A stretch of DNA of 64,000 nucleotides from Pelecanus crispus (Eukaryota; Chordata; Aves; Pelecaniformes; Pelecanidae), in contig NC_134656.1 of the NCBI RefSeq assembly GCF_030463565.1, positions 4,388,501-4,452,500 on the forward strand, written 5' to 3'. The position numbers and the translations under genes were made by a program. The stretch's first letter is position 1, and every line of letters starts with the position of its first letter. Under the pieces are notes generated by a model that ran no database searches, was not told the DNA's origin, and saw only the letters and a program-made list of their open reading frames with translations. Positions 41,292 to 54,981 of the stretch are shown piece by piece.

Positions 41292-41732
41292 TCAGCTCCT
41301 AAGTGAGCAAAACCTACTCCGCAGGTATGACTGTATTTCTTGGTGAGATATGTATAGAAGAGGATGTTTCAATTCAGGCACCTGTAATAAAGTTTCATAA
41401 AGAAGGGCCTTAAGCTGGTAAGTCTGGTTTAGGATTTTCTTATTAACTGCCCACTTCTCATAATGAGTTTTTAATTTAATTTTTTCAGATTTTAAGGCAT
41501 ATAAAAGCTGCTCATGTGCCTTTGGGATCTGAAGATGGATATTTGGGAAGGGAAGAATTTTAAGAGTACTGAAACTGATTTTTTTATGTACACTATAATC
41601 CTGGTATTGAGATTTATAACAAGTTTCCTGCGTAGCAGAGCTCAGCCAGTCTGCATGCTGACTCCCGCTCAAACCTCCTCTGTACTGCAATTGAAATCTC
41701 TGTTGTTTCCAGATTAGTTTCAGAATTAGCAC
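41292..41732 (-). other. Unassigned 146-codon open frame in intron 8, sense strand
   Basis: Open on the CDH4-coding strand with a leucine-, lysine- and glutamine-rich translation (for example LKTHYEKWAVNKKILNQTYQ). I recognise no domain, it has no neighbouring exon with matching splice signals that I can identify, and the region is AT-rich. It may be chance or a decayed retroelement piece. Confidence 0.2.
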
Positions 41733-42202
41733 ACAGGAGGATTTATTTTTTTTTTATGACTAGGTTTGAACACCACAGTCAGGTGCTGGAAACCCACAAA
41801 GTCTGGTCATAAGCAGGGTTTCTGACTGGACAGAGCATCCTTGTAGGAGAAAGGTACTGAAACACGTTTTATTGTGGAAGTGCCGCTACTGTGGTTTAAA
41901 GATATGCTTTTCTGAGCTGGTGCCACGATGTCCAATTTTTTTATGTCCTTACTGCTGCATAAAACGTAACGGCAGTGCCTGCCGGTGGGGTGAGAACTTC
42001 CACGCCCAGGGAGATTTGCGTGCCCCTCACCAGCTCCCCTGCGCTGTGGTTCCTAGGGAAGGCAATCGGGAGCGGGGGACGCGTCTCCGCACTGCAGGGG
42101 TTGCTGAAGAGCCCCTCCAGTTTGCAGACAAACCCAGGCGGTTCAGCTGCAGCACTGCCCCGAAGCAAGCAGAGGAAACCTGCCCTTCCGATGGAGTCCC
42201 TA

Positions 42203-42300
42203 AAATCACAGAATCATAGAATAGTTTGGGTTGGAAGGGACCTTTAAAGGTCATCTAGTCCAAACCTCTGCAATGAGCAGGGACATCTTCAACTAGATCA
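42203..42300 (-). mobile_element. CR1 LINE 3' end fragment
   Basis: ATCACAGAATCATAGAATAG, then TTTGGGTTGGAAGGGACCTT and CATCTAGTCCAAACC, is the reverse complement of the CR1 3' end. It runs about 100 bases, to around ATCTTCAACTAGATCA. Confidence 0.9.
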
Positions 42301-43728
42301 AAATCTGGCATTACAGAAGAATGCATGCCCGTCTGCTTACAGTAATTCAGAGCATGGAATGAAGACTAAATTAAATGCTGTGTAGTTCATCAGACTGGCC
42401 ATGAGAAAGAGGCTTCTCGCTGAAATTTTGTTTACAGCAGGAAAGTCAAAGCGCATGTAGCAGAGAAGAGAAATGCGGTGAGAAATTGGAGGATATTGGG
42501 TCAAAGAAAAGAGGGAGTCACTATATACTTGTAAATTTAGGAAGGAAAATGTTTTTATTTATTCTCTGTTATTTTCTGGTGATTAAAACACGTTATTGCA
42601 CTAAGCTGAACAGTTTGAAAAACTCTACCATGCTGAAAAAACCCATGTGAAACCTTTTAACTGTCCTCTCTGATTTTAACTCTGGCTGTTCTCTGTGTTC
42701 TGACCTTTTCTTCTACAATTGGGAAGCGTGAAGACATCCTGGACAGTTAGAAATACTTGATAAGAGAAAACTCACAGCACTACCAAATCCTTTGCTAAAT
42801 CTCCTTTTTTTTTCTCCCAGTATGTCACTAAAGATTTCCTAGAGTGAAATGTGCTTAATGAAATTCCAGATATATATCCTCTTAAAATGACATCCCTTGG
42901 AAGCAACTGTTTTTAAGGCAACAGAATATTGAAGAATTAAAAATCTGCCGACCCAAGGAAGTTAGCCAACTTCAGAAGGGGATTTATTTCAGTGCCTTGC
43001 AATAATGGAGTTACAAAACGTATTTAAATTTCTCAGCCTCGCATCAGTGCCTGACATGCTGTGTACTCTTAAGATAATGAAATAATCCACTACAAATGGG
43101 TATTTGCCTGGGACATCTGGCAGCCGTGGAGATGTACCTGCCAGGTCTGTGTGGACACCCTGCCTAAGCAGGGACCCCCGGATGGTGCTGGGTGTCTGTA
43201 TTCAGGCAACCCAACTGTGCCCTCCAAGGCCAGGTCTGGGCTCAGGAGGACAATTAGGATATTAAATAAGTATCCAAAAGCAGAAAGAGGCATATGATCT
43301 AGAAAAAAAAAATTCAAATTTGAGAGAAACACTACAGACAGATAAATTTTAGAAAAGCAATGCTGGTGTGAGTAGATACGTGAGATATGGGAGCATTAAT
43401 GTCTGACTTCTTGAAATTTTAACTTGGCTGACACGTCAGAGATTATGGGAATGGTGTCTAATCCACACCCACGTATCAGGTGGAGACCAGGGTGATTTCT
43501 ATCACAGCACATCACAGAGCAGGAAGGGTACTTCTCTGTAGGTGTTTCCTTTGACTACAGAGATCTTGTCAGCAACGCCTGGCTGTGCCACACCTCGTTG
43601 CACACGCGTAGCTCACACATGTTCTAGCACCTCTTTCTCACTGGACAATTCCTCCACGCCACTATGGAAGGCATGGCGTGGGGATGTGGTCTACAGCTTC
43701 TCCCTCCAGATCCCATACGCATTAAACA

Positions 43729-43796
43729 GGGAAGGAGAAGGAGAAGGAGGAGAAGGAAAAGGAGGAGAAGGAGAAAGAAGGAGAAGTCCCTGCTAA
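43729..43796. repeat. (GGAGAA)n polypurine tract
   Basis: About 68 plus-strand bases of GGAGAA, GGAGGA and GAAAAG units with no pyrimidine until the last few bases. Confidence 0.9.
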
Positions 43797-46700
43797 ATGA
43801 GACATCACACCAGGAGATACAGCACTGCCAGATGTTGCAAATGAAACAGCTCATGACAAATGGGTTATGGCAAGAGAGCTGGTAGGTGCTGTCATAGCGC
43901 ATGGGTGGGGGTGGTCTTCCCAGCATACAGGTATCGTCTGTGTTTTGATAACATTAACCGGACTGCTAAACCAGCAAAACAGCAGGCTAGAAAATCAAAT
44001 GTCAAAACGAATTATTACATATCACTACAATGCTGATGATGGATACGCACGTGCCGCTCAACCCCATTAACGACAGCTACCGACAAGCACTGTAAAAAAA
44101 GAAGAGCATGGCGCTGTACGTTACAGGTGGGCATATATGCATGAGGTACACGGGCGCAGAGGTTGTGCTCTAACTCCTGGATTTCAGCCACTCACATGGC
44201 GAGAAGCAGGGCATGAGCAGCATCGTGGGCTCTACTCCCGTGCCGTGCTGTAGCTATAATTGGCTGAGACTGCACTCTCTAGCATCGAGAGAGGAGGTTA
44301 TGTTATTCTTGATTTTACACCAAGCAGTACATGTGTCCAATTTGAGAGAGACCAATAGAGTATTTTTTTATATTCCCCCCCGCCTTTTTTTTTTGGTGAC
44401 AGAAAATTGAAATCTGTAATGAAACTGTCGTTCCCATTTTTTAAATCACTGGTCTTTGGCAATTTTAAACTCCGAGGTCTGAAAAATTCATTACTGCTAA
44501 CTTCCATCAAGGGTGTTCCTGAAACCAAAATTACTTAATCAACTCAATTTAGTTTCTTGTGTAGACCTAATTCAGAAAAACTTTATCTTCTTGAATTGTT
44601 ATTGCAATTCATTTCCCCCCTTCTTTTTCTGCAGCAGACGACATTTCAGTAATTAGATATTTTATAAAAATGAGTTATTCATTCAGGGTAGCTTCACTTT
44701 TATATTTGATTAATCATATTACCACTGAGGTCTGGGTTTTGTCTCCAAGGAAAGTTTAATGACCTCATTTTAATCCTTCTTTTAACCACCAGGCAGGTAT
44801 CAATGAAGAGAAATAAAATTATCTTCTTTTTTCTTTTTATCTCCCCCCCCTTTTTTTTTTTCAATCTCAAGATTACATTTGATGTTTTTTCTGTGTGACT
44901 GACCCATTTACAAGGAAGAATCTAGCTGATTGCAATTAGGTTCAGGACAGAATCAGGCTAAACAGAGCCTTGAACTGTGCCTTAATAACTAATGCTCAGT
45001 GTAATGGAGGGGAACCAGAACTGTTTCACCAAACAGCAGTTGGTTTAAAGCACTGTACATGATTAATTTGGTGATAATTTGAAAATGAATGTACTGAAAG
45101 GAAATAAACAAAACAAAAGCCACTGTAAATTTAGGTTTTGATTAATGTGGTCTATTAGTAAGAGACTTCTATCAAGGAGACCACATTTTTTTATATCAGT
45201 GCATGTATACCCACACAATGTAATGGAATAATTCACATAAACCACAATTTATTTGGGAGTAGAGACTTGGAGATTATTGATGACCGTTTACCTTATATCA
45301 GTATCTATCTATGTTTTGAATCTAGCTATATACATATCTATAGTCGTGTATTTGTACATATACATCCTTGTACCTATCCACCTTGCAGACTACACTAAGT
45401 AGTCACGAAGGTATTTGACCCTTTCTGTCATATGCTACACTGCTGTAAAGACTTAACAGAAATCACACAAGGGGCTGATGCTCTTTTCATTAAGACATAG
45501 GGAATTATTGTTTTCTCATAAACTGAGAAATATCTTTCATTTTAGATGAAAGAGGTGATAAAATAAAGACCAAAAGTTGAGTATCCACAAGAGAGTATGA
45601 AGCGTGTCTTGTTTTCCATAGCATTGCATTGCAAGGGCCTCCAGGCACTTAAAGATGCTGTGCCTGGGAAGAGCCGTACTGCTCACAAAAAATCTGCACC
45701 CCGAGTTGGGGATCTCACGCGTTCCTTACCAGAATCAAAACTGTGTAGGCGTTACATCTCCTAAGCTAAGCTGGACAGACTTTGCATTTAAGTTGGGTTC
45801 CATATCCAAAGGTGAGTTTGATTCAAAAGGCAGGTCAAGATGTAAATAATCTCTATGAAGACGTAAATACTTTCCTAACCACAGCTAACCTGCATGTCTG
45901 CAGCAGCAAAGCCCCCGGCATTAGCGTGGTGAGTCCCGGCAAGGCTGAGACAGGATGGGAAGAACCATTATTGTTTCTGCTTGTTACCACTACCCCTTGA
46001 CCTGACATCCTCAGGCTAATTCATTGCTCATGACAAAGGTTTTCATCAGGACCTGCAACGCAATGAGAGGCAGAAAGCCCATTTCAGTTCATAAACACTG
46101 AATTCTTATTTAGGAAAACTGAACTGATTCATAGTTTTTAGATTTCACCAACTATATATTTAATTGGAACACACAGAGAATTAGGTAGATGCTCATGTAC
46201 CCAAACACTACCCAGCATATTCGATTCACTTGAGTATAATAATTTATTTCAGTTAGATGGTGACAGCTCTATAACAGCCCAAGCTTTACTGCGTAGTTTG
46301 GCTGAGCCTCATTTTGATTGGAAAATTGCAAGCGAACACAGTCACCTGGGATTTTCCATGAAAGCACAATTGATTTTTAACGATAAATCCTGTCTGCAGG
46401 ACCGTACAGAACTCCCAGGTTTGTTTTCAGCTGTAAAACAACACAGTCCTGTAAATTTTCTCACCATGGTATTAGGTCTTTCCCCTTGCCAGCTCTGACC
46501 TGTGCTGTTCACCTTGATTTCTGCCTCTTGTGACAACTGCCTCTAAATTATGCCACGGGCATAATTTTCACGATTTTAAAATACTGTAGCATCCAGGCTA
46601 ATCTATATTCAAATGTCATTGTGGACTTTCTGCATGGCACCAGTGTAGTGATGGGGACTGTAAGAGCTGAACGGGCAACGACATAGGTAGCTCTAGTCTA

Positions 46701-47529
46701 TACGCTGGGAAGCGAGGTACACGGTGCTCAGGATTTAAGCCCTTGATTTCTTCCAGATCTGGACACATGCCCAGGTCCTGGGAGATAGTTAGCTACCCAA
46801 TTCCACTGGTTTTCCCTGGATCAGCTGTGGTAAGACCTCTTTTTAGGGCAGCCGTTGGTAGGCATCCTGGTCCATTTTTCTGTCGGTGGGAAATCCTACT
46901 GAAATCCCATTCCTGCTGCATTCTCCCTTCACAGCGTAAGATTAATTTGTAAAACATGAGCATGCACATAAAAGGGACTTCTCATAATGCTCACATGTAC
47001 TGAATGCTTCCAGATACATCTGGCTATAAACGTGCTTAGGAAACCCCAAACCGCTGGCAGGCTCCCTCGGTTTCCGATTTTCGTTTCCTACCACCATTCA
47101 AAATCCCTTCTCCAAACTAGACCCATTTACATCTTCGCATCGCAGTCATTTGCAAGTCAGTATCTTTCAGCCTGAAGGAAAAGCTGAGGATTTTCTTTTC
47201 TACTTTGCTATTTCTGAACTCACCATTAAAAACAGAGCTCAGCAAGATTCAATTCGGGGGGTTGGAGACCAGGTAAAGCATTCACCCCAAGCTTTGCCAC
47301 TTGCAAAAGTCACATTTTTACAGGTCACGTCAGCTATTTCTGCAACTCTGGACAGTGTTACCCTTGCATTGGTTGATGCACAGCTATATTTTGTCCTCAA
47401 ACAGTGGTAGCACGAACAAATGCACACAGAACAAGGAATGAAATTTTAGCTTATACTTGTTTGCTTTTCCAGAATTTTGGCAAGTTCACAGAGCAGGATG
47501 ACTGCGAGAGCGTGACACCATGGCTGTGA

Positions 47530-47815
47530 AAAAGGCAAATGTGATCCTAGGAAATACCGGTGCCTCATGTTCAAGACACTGAAAAATCTCATCTGGATTA
47601 CTCAATACAAATCTGGTCAAAAGAAAGAAATCTGAGCAGAGCCTGGTGCACAGCAGAGTTAGCAAGATAACCGGGGAATGGAAAGCTATAACGTAAAAAG
47701 GGGTTGGAGGAGCCCGGTGTGTTTAGCTTCACAAAATGGTGTGCACTAGCGTATCAGGGCGGAGACGGGACAGAAAATGGGAAGGAAACGTCAAAACAGG
47801 AGAAGGAATAAATAT
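47530..47815 (+). mobile_element. Old CR1 LINE fragment
   Basis: GGCAAATGTGATCCTAGGAA, later CATGTTCAAGA, CTCATCTGGATTACTCAATA, CAAATCTGGTCA and GGGGAATGGAAAGC, follows in order the conserved 3' coding and UTR stretch of ancient amniote CR1 copies (AATGTGATCCTAGG, CTCATCTGGAATACTGTGTA, CAGTTCTGGTCAC, GAGGAATGGAAAAC). Deeply diverged, with deletions. Confidence 0.6.
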
Positions 47816-48689
47816 TTATGGTAAAGGACAATGCTAGCATGGCAGTGATGCACCGAGAGCCTGCTTCACTTTCCAATTGCAAAGCACTTTTCCGAGTGGG
47901 CTCATTAGCATTTCCCATAGTACTCGGAGGAGCCAGAATACCTGCACAGACAAAGGTCAGACATTTGTGGCAGTGCGGTGCAGTGCCAAAAACAAAAAGC
48001 CCTTTTAACTTGGGTCTCTTCCCATGTCACTTTGGTCATGAAGCACCGAGCTCTTCACTCTGCAGATCTCACTGCTGACTGATTCAGCCCAGTACGAGCC
48101 AGGTTACTAACTCAGCGTTACTGTAGCAGCCACAGACGAGTCTGATCTGACACTATTAATTAAATACTGGCAAGAACTGCTTTTTCCGATGTACTTGCAA
48201 CAACTACTTGCTCATCCACTGATTAGCCAAATCCACTTTGTAACTAGATTAACCTTACCCAGCAACACATCCCCTTCTGCTAGAATATGAGCATCTCTCT
48301 ATGCACGGCGTTATTCTGTACCAGAATTTCTGTATTCTGCTTTGAGTTCACAGCCAGCCTGTGGCCAGACTGCCTTTCCCAGGCCAGCAAGAGTCACCAC
48401 TGCCCGGGCACTGGGAGCTGGGAAGCGCCCACCCATGCCTGATAGTCCAGTCCTAAACCTTGAGAGCTGTTCCTAATGGGAGCCAGTGCCGAGACGAGCC
48501 AGCAAGGCAGCGCGGTGGGGAAGGGGATGCAGCCCTAGAGCTGGCTCTTTAAAACACGCTCTAGTGGATTCAGCCTTGGAAGAGGAGATTCTCAAAGCAG
48601 TGCCAAAGGGCAAATTTTAAAGTAGCTTTAAATAAGACCTCCTAAGGCTCAGGAGCTTAAAGAACTTGAATAGCCCAGTTTCTTTTTTT

Positions 48690-48691
<2 letters not shown>

Positions 48692-48731
<40 letters not shown>
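48692..48731. repeat. T40 homopolymer
   Basis: Forty uninterrupted T, preceded by a T/C-rich tract from 48680. On the minus strand no AATAAA precedes the A run, so a retrocopy tail is not supported. Confidence 0.85.
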
Positions 48732-48732
<1 letters not shown>

Positions 48733-51700
48733 TTAAAGGAGAGGTTGATTGCCAGGCAGGTTTTCCCAAGAATCCATAAGCTCAACTAATCATGAGCACT
48801 TCAGCCCTGTGAAATAATATTTCCCTTACACGGGCTACTATAAAAACAAGTTCTGCACAGTAGGCAAATTTAAAATAACTTTTAATTAACATTTAAGACA
48901 CAGAAGTCTGATCATGCAAATTCATCTGCGTCTCCTCTCTGTGCCTGATTGTTCCTGATTGAATAAGATAAAAATAGACTTTGTATGAGTCAAGTGTAGG
49001 CATGGATTTCTTTAACTTCTCCTCCCCTCTGATTATGCATTTCCTTAGATAAAGTGGAAACCCTTGGATGGCTATTAATGGTATCACGGGTCAGACTGGA
49101 AAGGGCATCCTGCTTGATAGGAGTTAAAGATTTCACTGGAATTAAAGGTGTTCCTTCTGTGAGCAAAAAAGGTGCCTCCACCTTGCATAAAATCTCACCT
49201 GAGACTATCCAGCATTGTTCTGTCTCAGCTGACTTTGAATCTCCGAATACTGACACTAATTTCATTGCACCTCCCCTGTATCTGCGGTGAGCATCTGGCC
49301 AGAGGCTCAGCTACGGATCTATAGTAATACGGAAAAAATGCCACTCGCCTGCACACAAGAGATAAATATTTGAAGGGAGGCAGAGGAATTTCCACATAAT
49401 TAAGACATGTCAGAGGACATGACCCTGTTATGAGTAACAGGGGCTCTGGATAACGGAGGGCACGCTGATACCGGTACCTTTATCTTGTAACAGTTATGGA
49501 GCCAGTTTCCCAGTAAAACTTACTACAAAGCCTTTGTAACACAGTCCAGTTAAAATTTTGCTATTTTGCACCAGCTGATGCAAAACCCACCAAAAATGCC
49601 ACAAGAATGAACTAGCACAGCTAATCATGCCCTAAGGACCATGGAAAACTTGGGCACAGGGGATTAAACTACCCTTTTCTAAGGCATCTGATCCAGAGCC
49701 TGCAGGCACGAGCTGGGTGGGCACGCTGCGGAGGCGGCGTTACCTCTGCTCGCCCAGAACGCGTACCCTGCTCTTTGGCAGAGGCAAGAATTCCATTTAT
49801 TTTTGCAAGCACCAATGTCACATGAAGAACACTACAAAGATTGGGCTGAAGTCCCTTAGCTAGCCAGAAGAGCTCTCCCTGGGTCACGGTCCCGCACTAA
49901 ATCATTAAAATTGCTCAGAAGAGCTGCCTATGATGTTTACGGTGTTTCACAGGATGCTCCACTCTTCTGGCGCAGATCTGATTGCTTCCCACGCTGGGGC
50001 AGTCCCTCATGAGACGTTTCCTCACTGTTAGCTGCTCTCTGATGCTTCTCAGCACAGCCAGATAGCATCGCAGATCAAGAAAACATTCACCACCACAAAA
50101 AAAACAGAGCTGGGAAAACTAGAGGAGGTCACCTCGTCCTCGCTGTGCCCCAGCACCTCGCAGTTTGATGCACGTAGTCTTGGTCGTGACTACCAGGACT
50201 GGTCACGACTCTTGCTGATGGGAGACTGGACTTAGAGTTAACAGCAGACTTTAGTTTAAAATTGTTTTATCTAGAGACTGATTTTTCCCCTCCATACAAT
50301 TTCAGAATCCTTTGTATGAGAAAGTGGGGCTGCTTCTTCCCCTGCAAGATCTTCGCCAGCCTTTCAGGTGACAGCCTAAAGGGTACGAAAACCACATTGA
50401 TCCACTTCCACGTAAGCAAGCTATCATTTTGGAGTTTTATCAGAGTATCTTCAACCTGTACATTTAGGGGTCTGTGTGATTTTATTGCTCTTTTTCCACT
50501 TCTCATCTAGCACTACATTTTGATCACAGCCCATCTGTTATCTTTGATGTCCATTAACCCCCACACCTCCACAGGCCACCACTCCTGTGGACGTGTGATT
50601 TTGGCTCTTGTACGCCCGTGTCTGAACTTCCACACGGTCCGCGCACGCAGCCTCTCCACCCCGCTGCGTGTGTGCCCGACTACGGACGTGATCTGACTTT
50701 CTTGACCATCGCAGCGGCTGTTTCCTTCTCTCCCGTCCCGTTGTTAAGTTTTACACAGTAACATTAATTCCTGCTGCTGAATACATGAGCTGTGACACCA
50801 GCATGGTGCAGTGTCCTCCTGAGCTACATTCTTATCCAGAAACGATTAAGTCTAAAACCACCCTGGCTGAATGACAGGTAATTTAGGAGCGCTATAGGGT
50901 GGGCCTTTGTATGTGTCTATGCTGAATACAGTTGCTTGACTTCCGTTCATCTGGCAGCTTTCCAAGAGCAAACCACAATTTCAGTTATTCAGCCTATTTT
51001 GTTTTTACAACAGCATCTCAATACAGAAGTATTTAAAATAAAAATATACTGTATCTCTCCAAACAGTCCCCAGTTTTAAAAGAGACCATGGGCTTTCTTT
51101 CCCTCTGAGGAGCTGTAGATTTCTTAGAAAGAGATTTTTGCTATTTCTCGGAGGTGTTAAAATGCAGATCAGCCTATTTGAGGACAGCAAGGAGATTCAG
51201 CTCAGGTTTAAAGAGACTGGTCGCCCGATACTGTTCTCTCTGTCAGTCAGGGAAAAAACATATTATGCTTTCATACTCACGTGAAATTCATCCTGCCTAT
51301 ACTCGCGAGTAGATCAAAGATATTTGTTTCCATAGAATCAGAAAATATTGTAAAAGACCCTTGGTTTTCAAATCTTTATAAAGTCCCATGTGCTACCGTA
51401 TAAAGCCCTTTGGCCCTTGCAAAACTCTTTCTTCAGTGATTGAAATTAGAGAAATAATGGTACACATCAACCCTGCTTAGAGGAAGAGTAGCATTTTCTA
51501 ATCCATTTAACACAATCCTACAGGTAATTCTCTTGATGGCTTTTACTCCTTCTAGGTCTAACACACACCGAGACATTAAATACTCAGAATTCATCTGAAA
51601 GCGTATTTCTATTATCTCACCTTCCACCAGATTCAGCTTTGGAAAGAGTTTTGGGAAGACATTAACATATACCACATCTGGAGTGACGGTGCCCTCCAGA

Positions 51701-53528
51701 AGGCACCGATGTGCACGCGTGGCTAACGCTGACACGGCTCATCCCGCTACCCGAAACCTCACCTCCTAACCTGCACCTGGAGACAAGGGCCAGGCAACCT
51801 GGGTCATCTGGAACAACCTGTGCTTAAATGACGTGGCCACTAGATGTCATTCCTTTTTCACTCAAATGCAGGTTACAGACGTATTCACCTGGCAGGATAA
51901 GGTTCCCCCCACCCTGCAAACATTAGCAAGCTGGGGCACACGTACTGCTGTGGTGAAAAGTCCCACGGCCCAAGAGACACAAAACTCTAAGTCTGGCTGC
52001 TATAAATTTTCAAGACAGAACAATCCCATGCTGGCAGGAGAAAGGACCACACAGCCCAAGACTTGCATCAGATTTTTATGGCTCTTCACAACTGTATGTG
52101 TCATACTTAAGGAGACATTTAATGGCAACTTTACAATACAAAGCTCGGTGTATTCACTGTGGCAGATAGGAAGCACACGTGCTGCTGTTAAACCCACCCT
52201 GTACTCGCTGGAGCAGCAATGCAGGCTGCAGATTGACGCCCAGATCTGAAAACATGTTGGCTGCCCATTTTTCTCCGATTCAGGAGGAATTTAGTGCCTT
52301 CCTTTTTCTGAGAATCTAGGTCCGAGTCACTTTGTCAGAAAATGGTGGCACTGCTCGGGACCTGATCACATCACATGCACGAGCCTGGGTCCCGACGGCG
52401 ATGGGAGGGAAGGACCCAGGCTCCATAGCTGGCGTGGAGCCGATCGGGGTCCACGGTGGCATAAATTGGGCTCTGCATGACTTCCTTGAGTTCTGCTACA
52501 TACTTGTAGCTTGTAAGGGTGTAACTAAGAGGCAACTTTCATACTACATGACTAAATATTTACTTATCTCTTGAGACAGAATGAAAATTCAGAATAACAT
52601 AAATAATAAAAACACTCCTCAAAGGATGTTCAGTGACTTGAGCACAATGCAGTTTGGCTTCCTGTATTTTTAAAGATTTGGTATCAGTTTAAGAAACATC
52701 ATTTACTGCACTTGTTGACCCTCATATAAATACAGATGGTGGATACACAATGGTTTCTCATTTATTAGCATGTAGACCTCTGTGCTCCTCTGTGGCTTCT
52801 AAAATTACCACGCACATTTCAGATGCTCTGCGCCTATGGATTATGAAGGCTGGAAAGAACGAGACCACATCATTTCACCTTCCAACCCTGCATTTTTACC
52901 TTAACCAGCTCTAATAGTTTGTCATTTGGAATGTCTCTATTTTTTCCCTTCTTCCCCCAGTAACAGTGACTTGGAGCACAGGAGAACAGAACAGAGAAAT
53001 ACTGAAATGATATAAGAAAGATCTTTAACTGATTAAAACCAGATGTACTAAGGTATGTCTACATGTTTACTGCAGGCGCACACAAATACATCTGTTAGAG
53101 CTATCAGCGAAATACAAATTTTACCAGATACCTGTTACCATTTAGAGTATTTACTGCTTCCTTGAAATTGTATCCGAGCTACTAAACCCAAAATATCTCT
53201 TACTGCTCAGCATTTCACTCGTAAGTAATAACAACTCTGATATGTCTATAGCCAATTCTGTGAAACAACTGTATCCTCTTCGGTGCAATCAGACATAGTC
53301 TGTTTGCCACATTATTTCAGCTCCTTTAGTACCTGAGCAAAACTGGTTGCCAAATAGTTTTGCTAGTTCATGAATCATGCTTCTTTTCCTTTTTTCCTCC
53401 TTTTTTCCCCCCTGAAAGTCTTTGTTCCACGGTTATCTATCAAGTTCCTCCTATCTGCCAAACCAGCTGAGAGAGATGACGGATATAAACATCCATGAAT
53501 TACAAACACGTTGTGTGTCCATGCATCA

Positions 53529-53750
<222 letters not shown>

Positions 53751-54963
53751 TTATTTTCCATGTACAAGTGCAATCTTAAGGCAGACTAAGAAGTTAATTG
53801 GATTCAAAATGTTAGTAAAAGACAGATAAAATTTTCTATCATGCTTTTGAAGGGATTTTTGCATAGATTGCAGGATATCACCTGTTTTATGGGAAAATAA
53901 AAATCTTATGGCAAAAATCCTTGGTTGAAACAGACATTTTTGCTAGTTTTTAAGCATTTTCGGCAACATTAGTTTCTGTCTTCTGAAAACCAGTAAAAAT
54001 TTTCCTAATCTGTTTTCACTGAAAACATCACCAAGAACATTATACCCCCAAAACTGACAGCAACGTTGCCTGGCGGCCCTCCAGCTCGTTCTGCTCACAC
54101 AGTTTGATGTCCACAAAGCATTTTGGTACTTAAAATACCCTCCATGTTTCAATCCTTAACACAATCTTGGTAAATAAGGAGAATTTAAGTCCAGTATGAA
54201 AAAAAAATATTCACTGCAATAAACAAAAATTCAGCAGAACTGATTTAAATTCCTGAGCACCGCAAACAACATGGCTCTTGCAGAAAAAGCCTTACAGAGC
54301 CAGCCATAAAAATCACACATTAAAGTTCTTTTAAAAGCTGTTGTATGTCAGTGCAACTGGAAAATAAACCTGAATAAAATAGGAGAGGGCATCTGATCTT
54401 GCACGTACGTACATCTCCCTGGGACGTCTCTTTACTTACGAATATCTGCCCGCACTGAGAAAAAACTCCTAATCTTTAAAACTGGCCTCAACAATAAATT
54501 TTCATTTGGATCTGCAGAATTTACTATTGATGTCTACACATGTCACGCTCCGGATACATGGAGCACTTTACAGGCAGGTATGAAAGCAAAGCTTCTCTCC
54601 TGCAACATGGGCAAAGTGATGCGCCGAGAACCAGGGAGGGATCCAGCTGAAATCGGTGTGACGTGGGGCAAAGCTCGACATTACGCCCCGTTCCTTAAGG
54701 TTTGAGGTGTAATTACAGACACGAGCTGGGACGCAAGGACCATGCGGCTCCAACGGCACATCGGAGAGCCCAAAGGGTGTGAAAACCGAACAGAGGCACC
54801 ATGTCATGCAGGAAAAGCTTTGTGCAAAGCCAAGCGGAGGGACCTCAGCGGGAGGAGAGACCTGCCGCACGCTGGATTGCTCCTGCTCCGAGCACAGCTT
54901 AGATACTCGAGGGCTGCTCCGTTCATGTGCTGATGTTACAAGTGTGTGTAAAATGTCAAATGT

Positions 54964-54981
54964 CCTTTGAAATTTCAAAGG
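54964..54981. repeat. Perfect 18-bp palindrome
   Basis: CCTTTGAAATTTCAAAGG is fully self-complementary with no spacer. About one such palindrome in a few windows of this size is expected by chance. Confidence 0.8.

Noticed and set aside
48680..48731. T40 tract as a minus-strand retrocopy tail
   Set aside because: No AATAAA lies before the A run on the minus strand and the neighbouring T/C-rich sequence points to a simple repeat.
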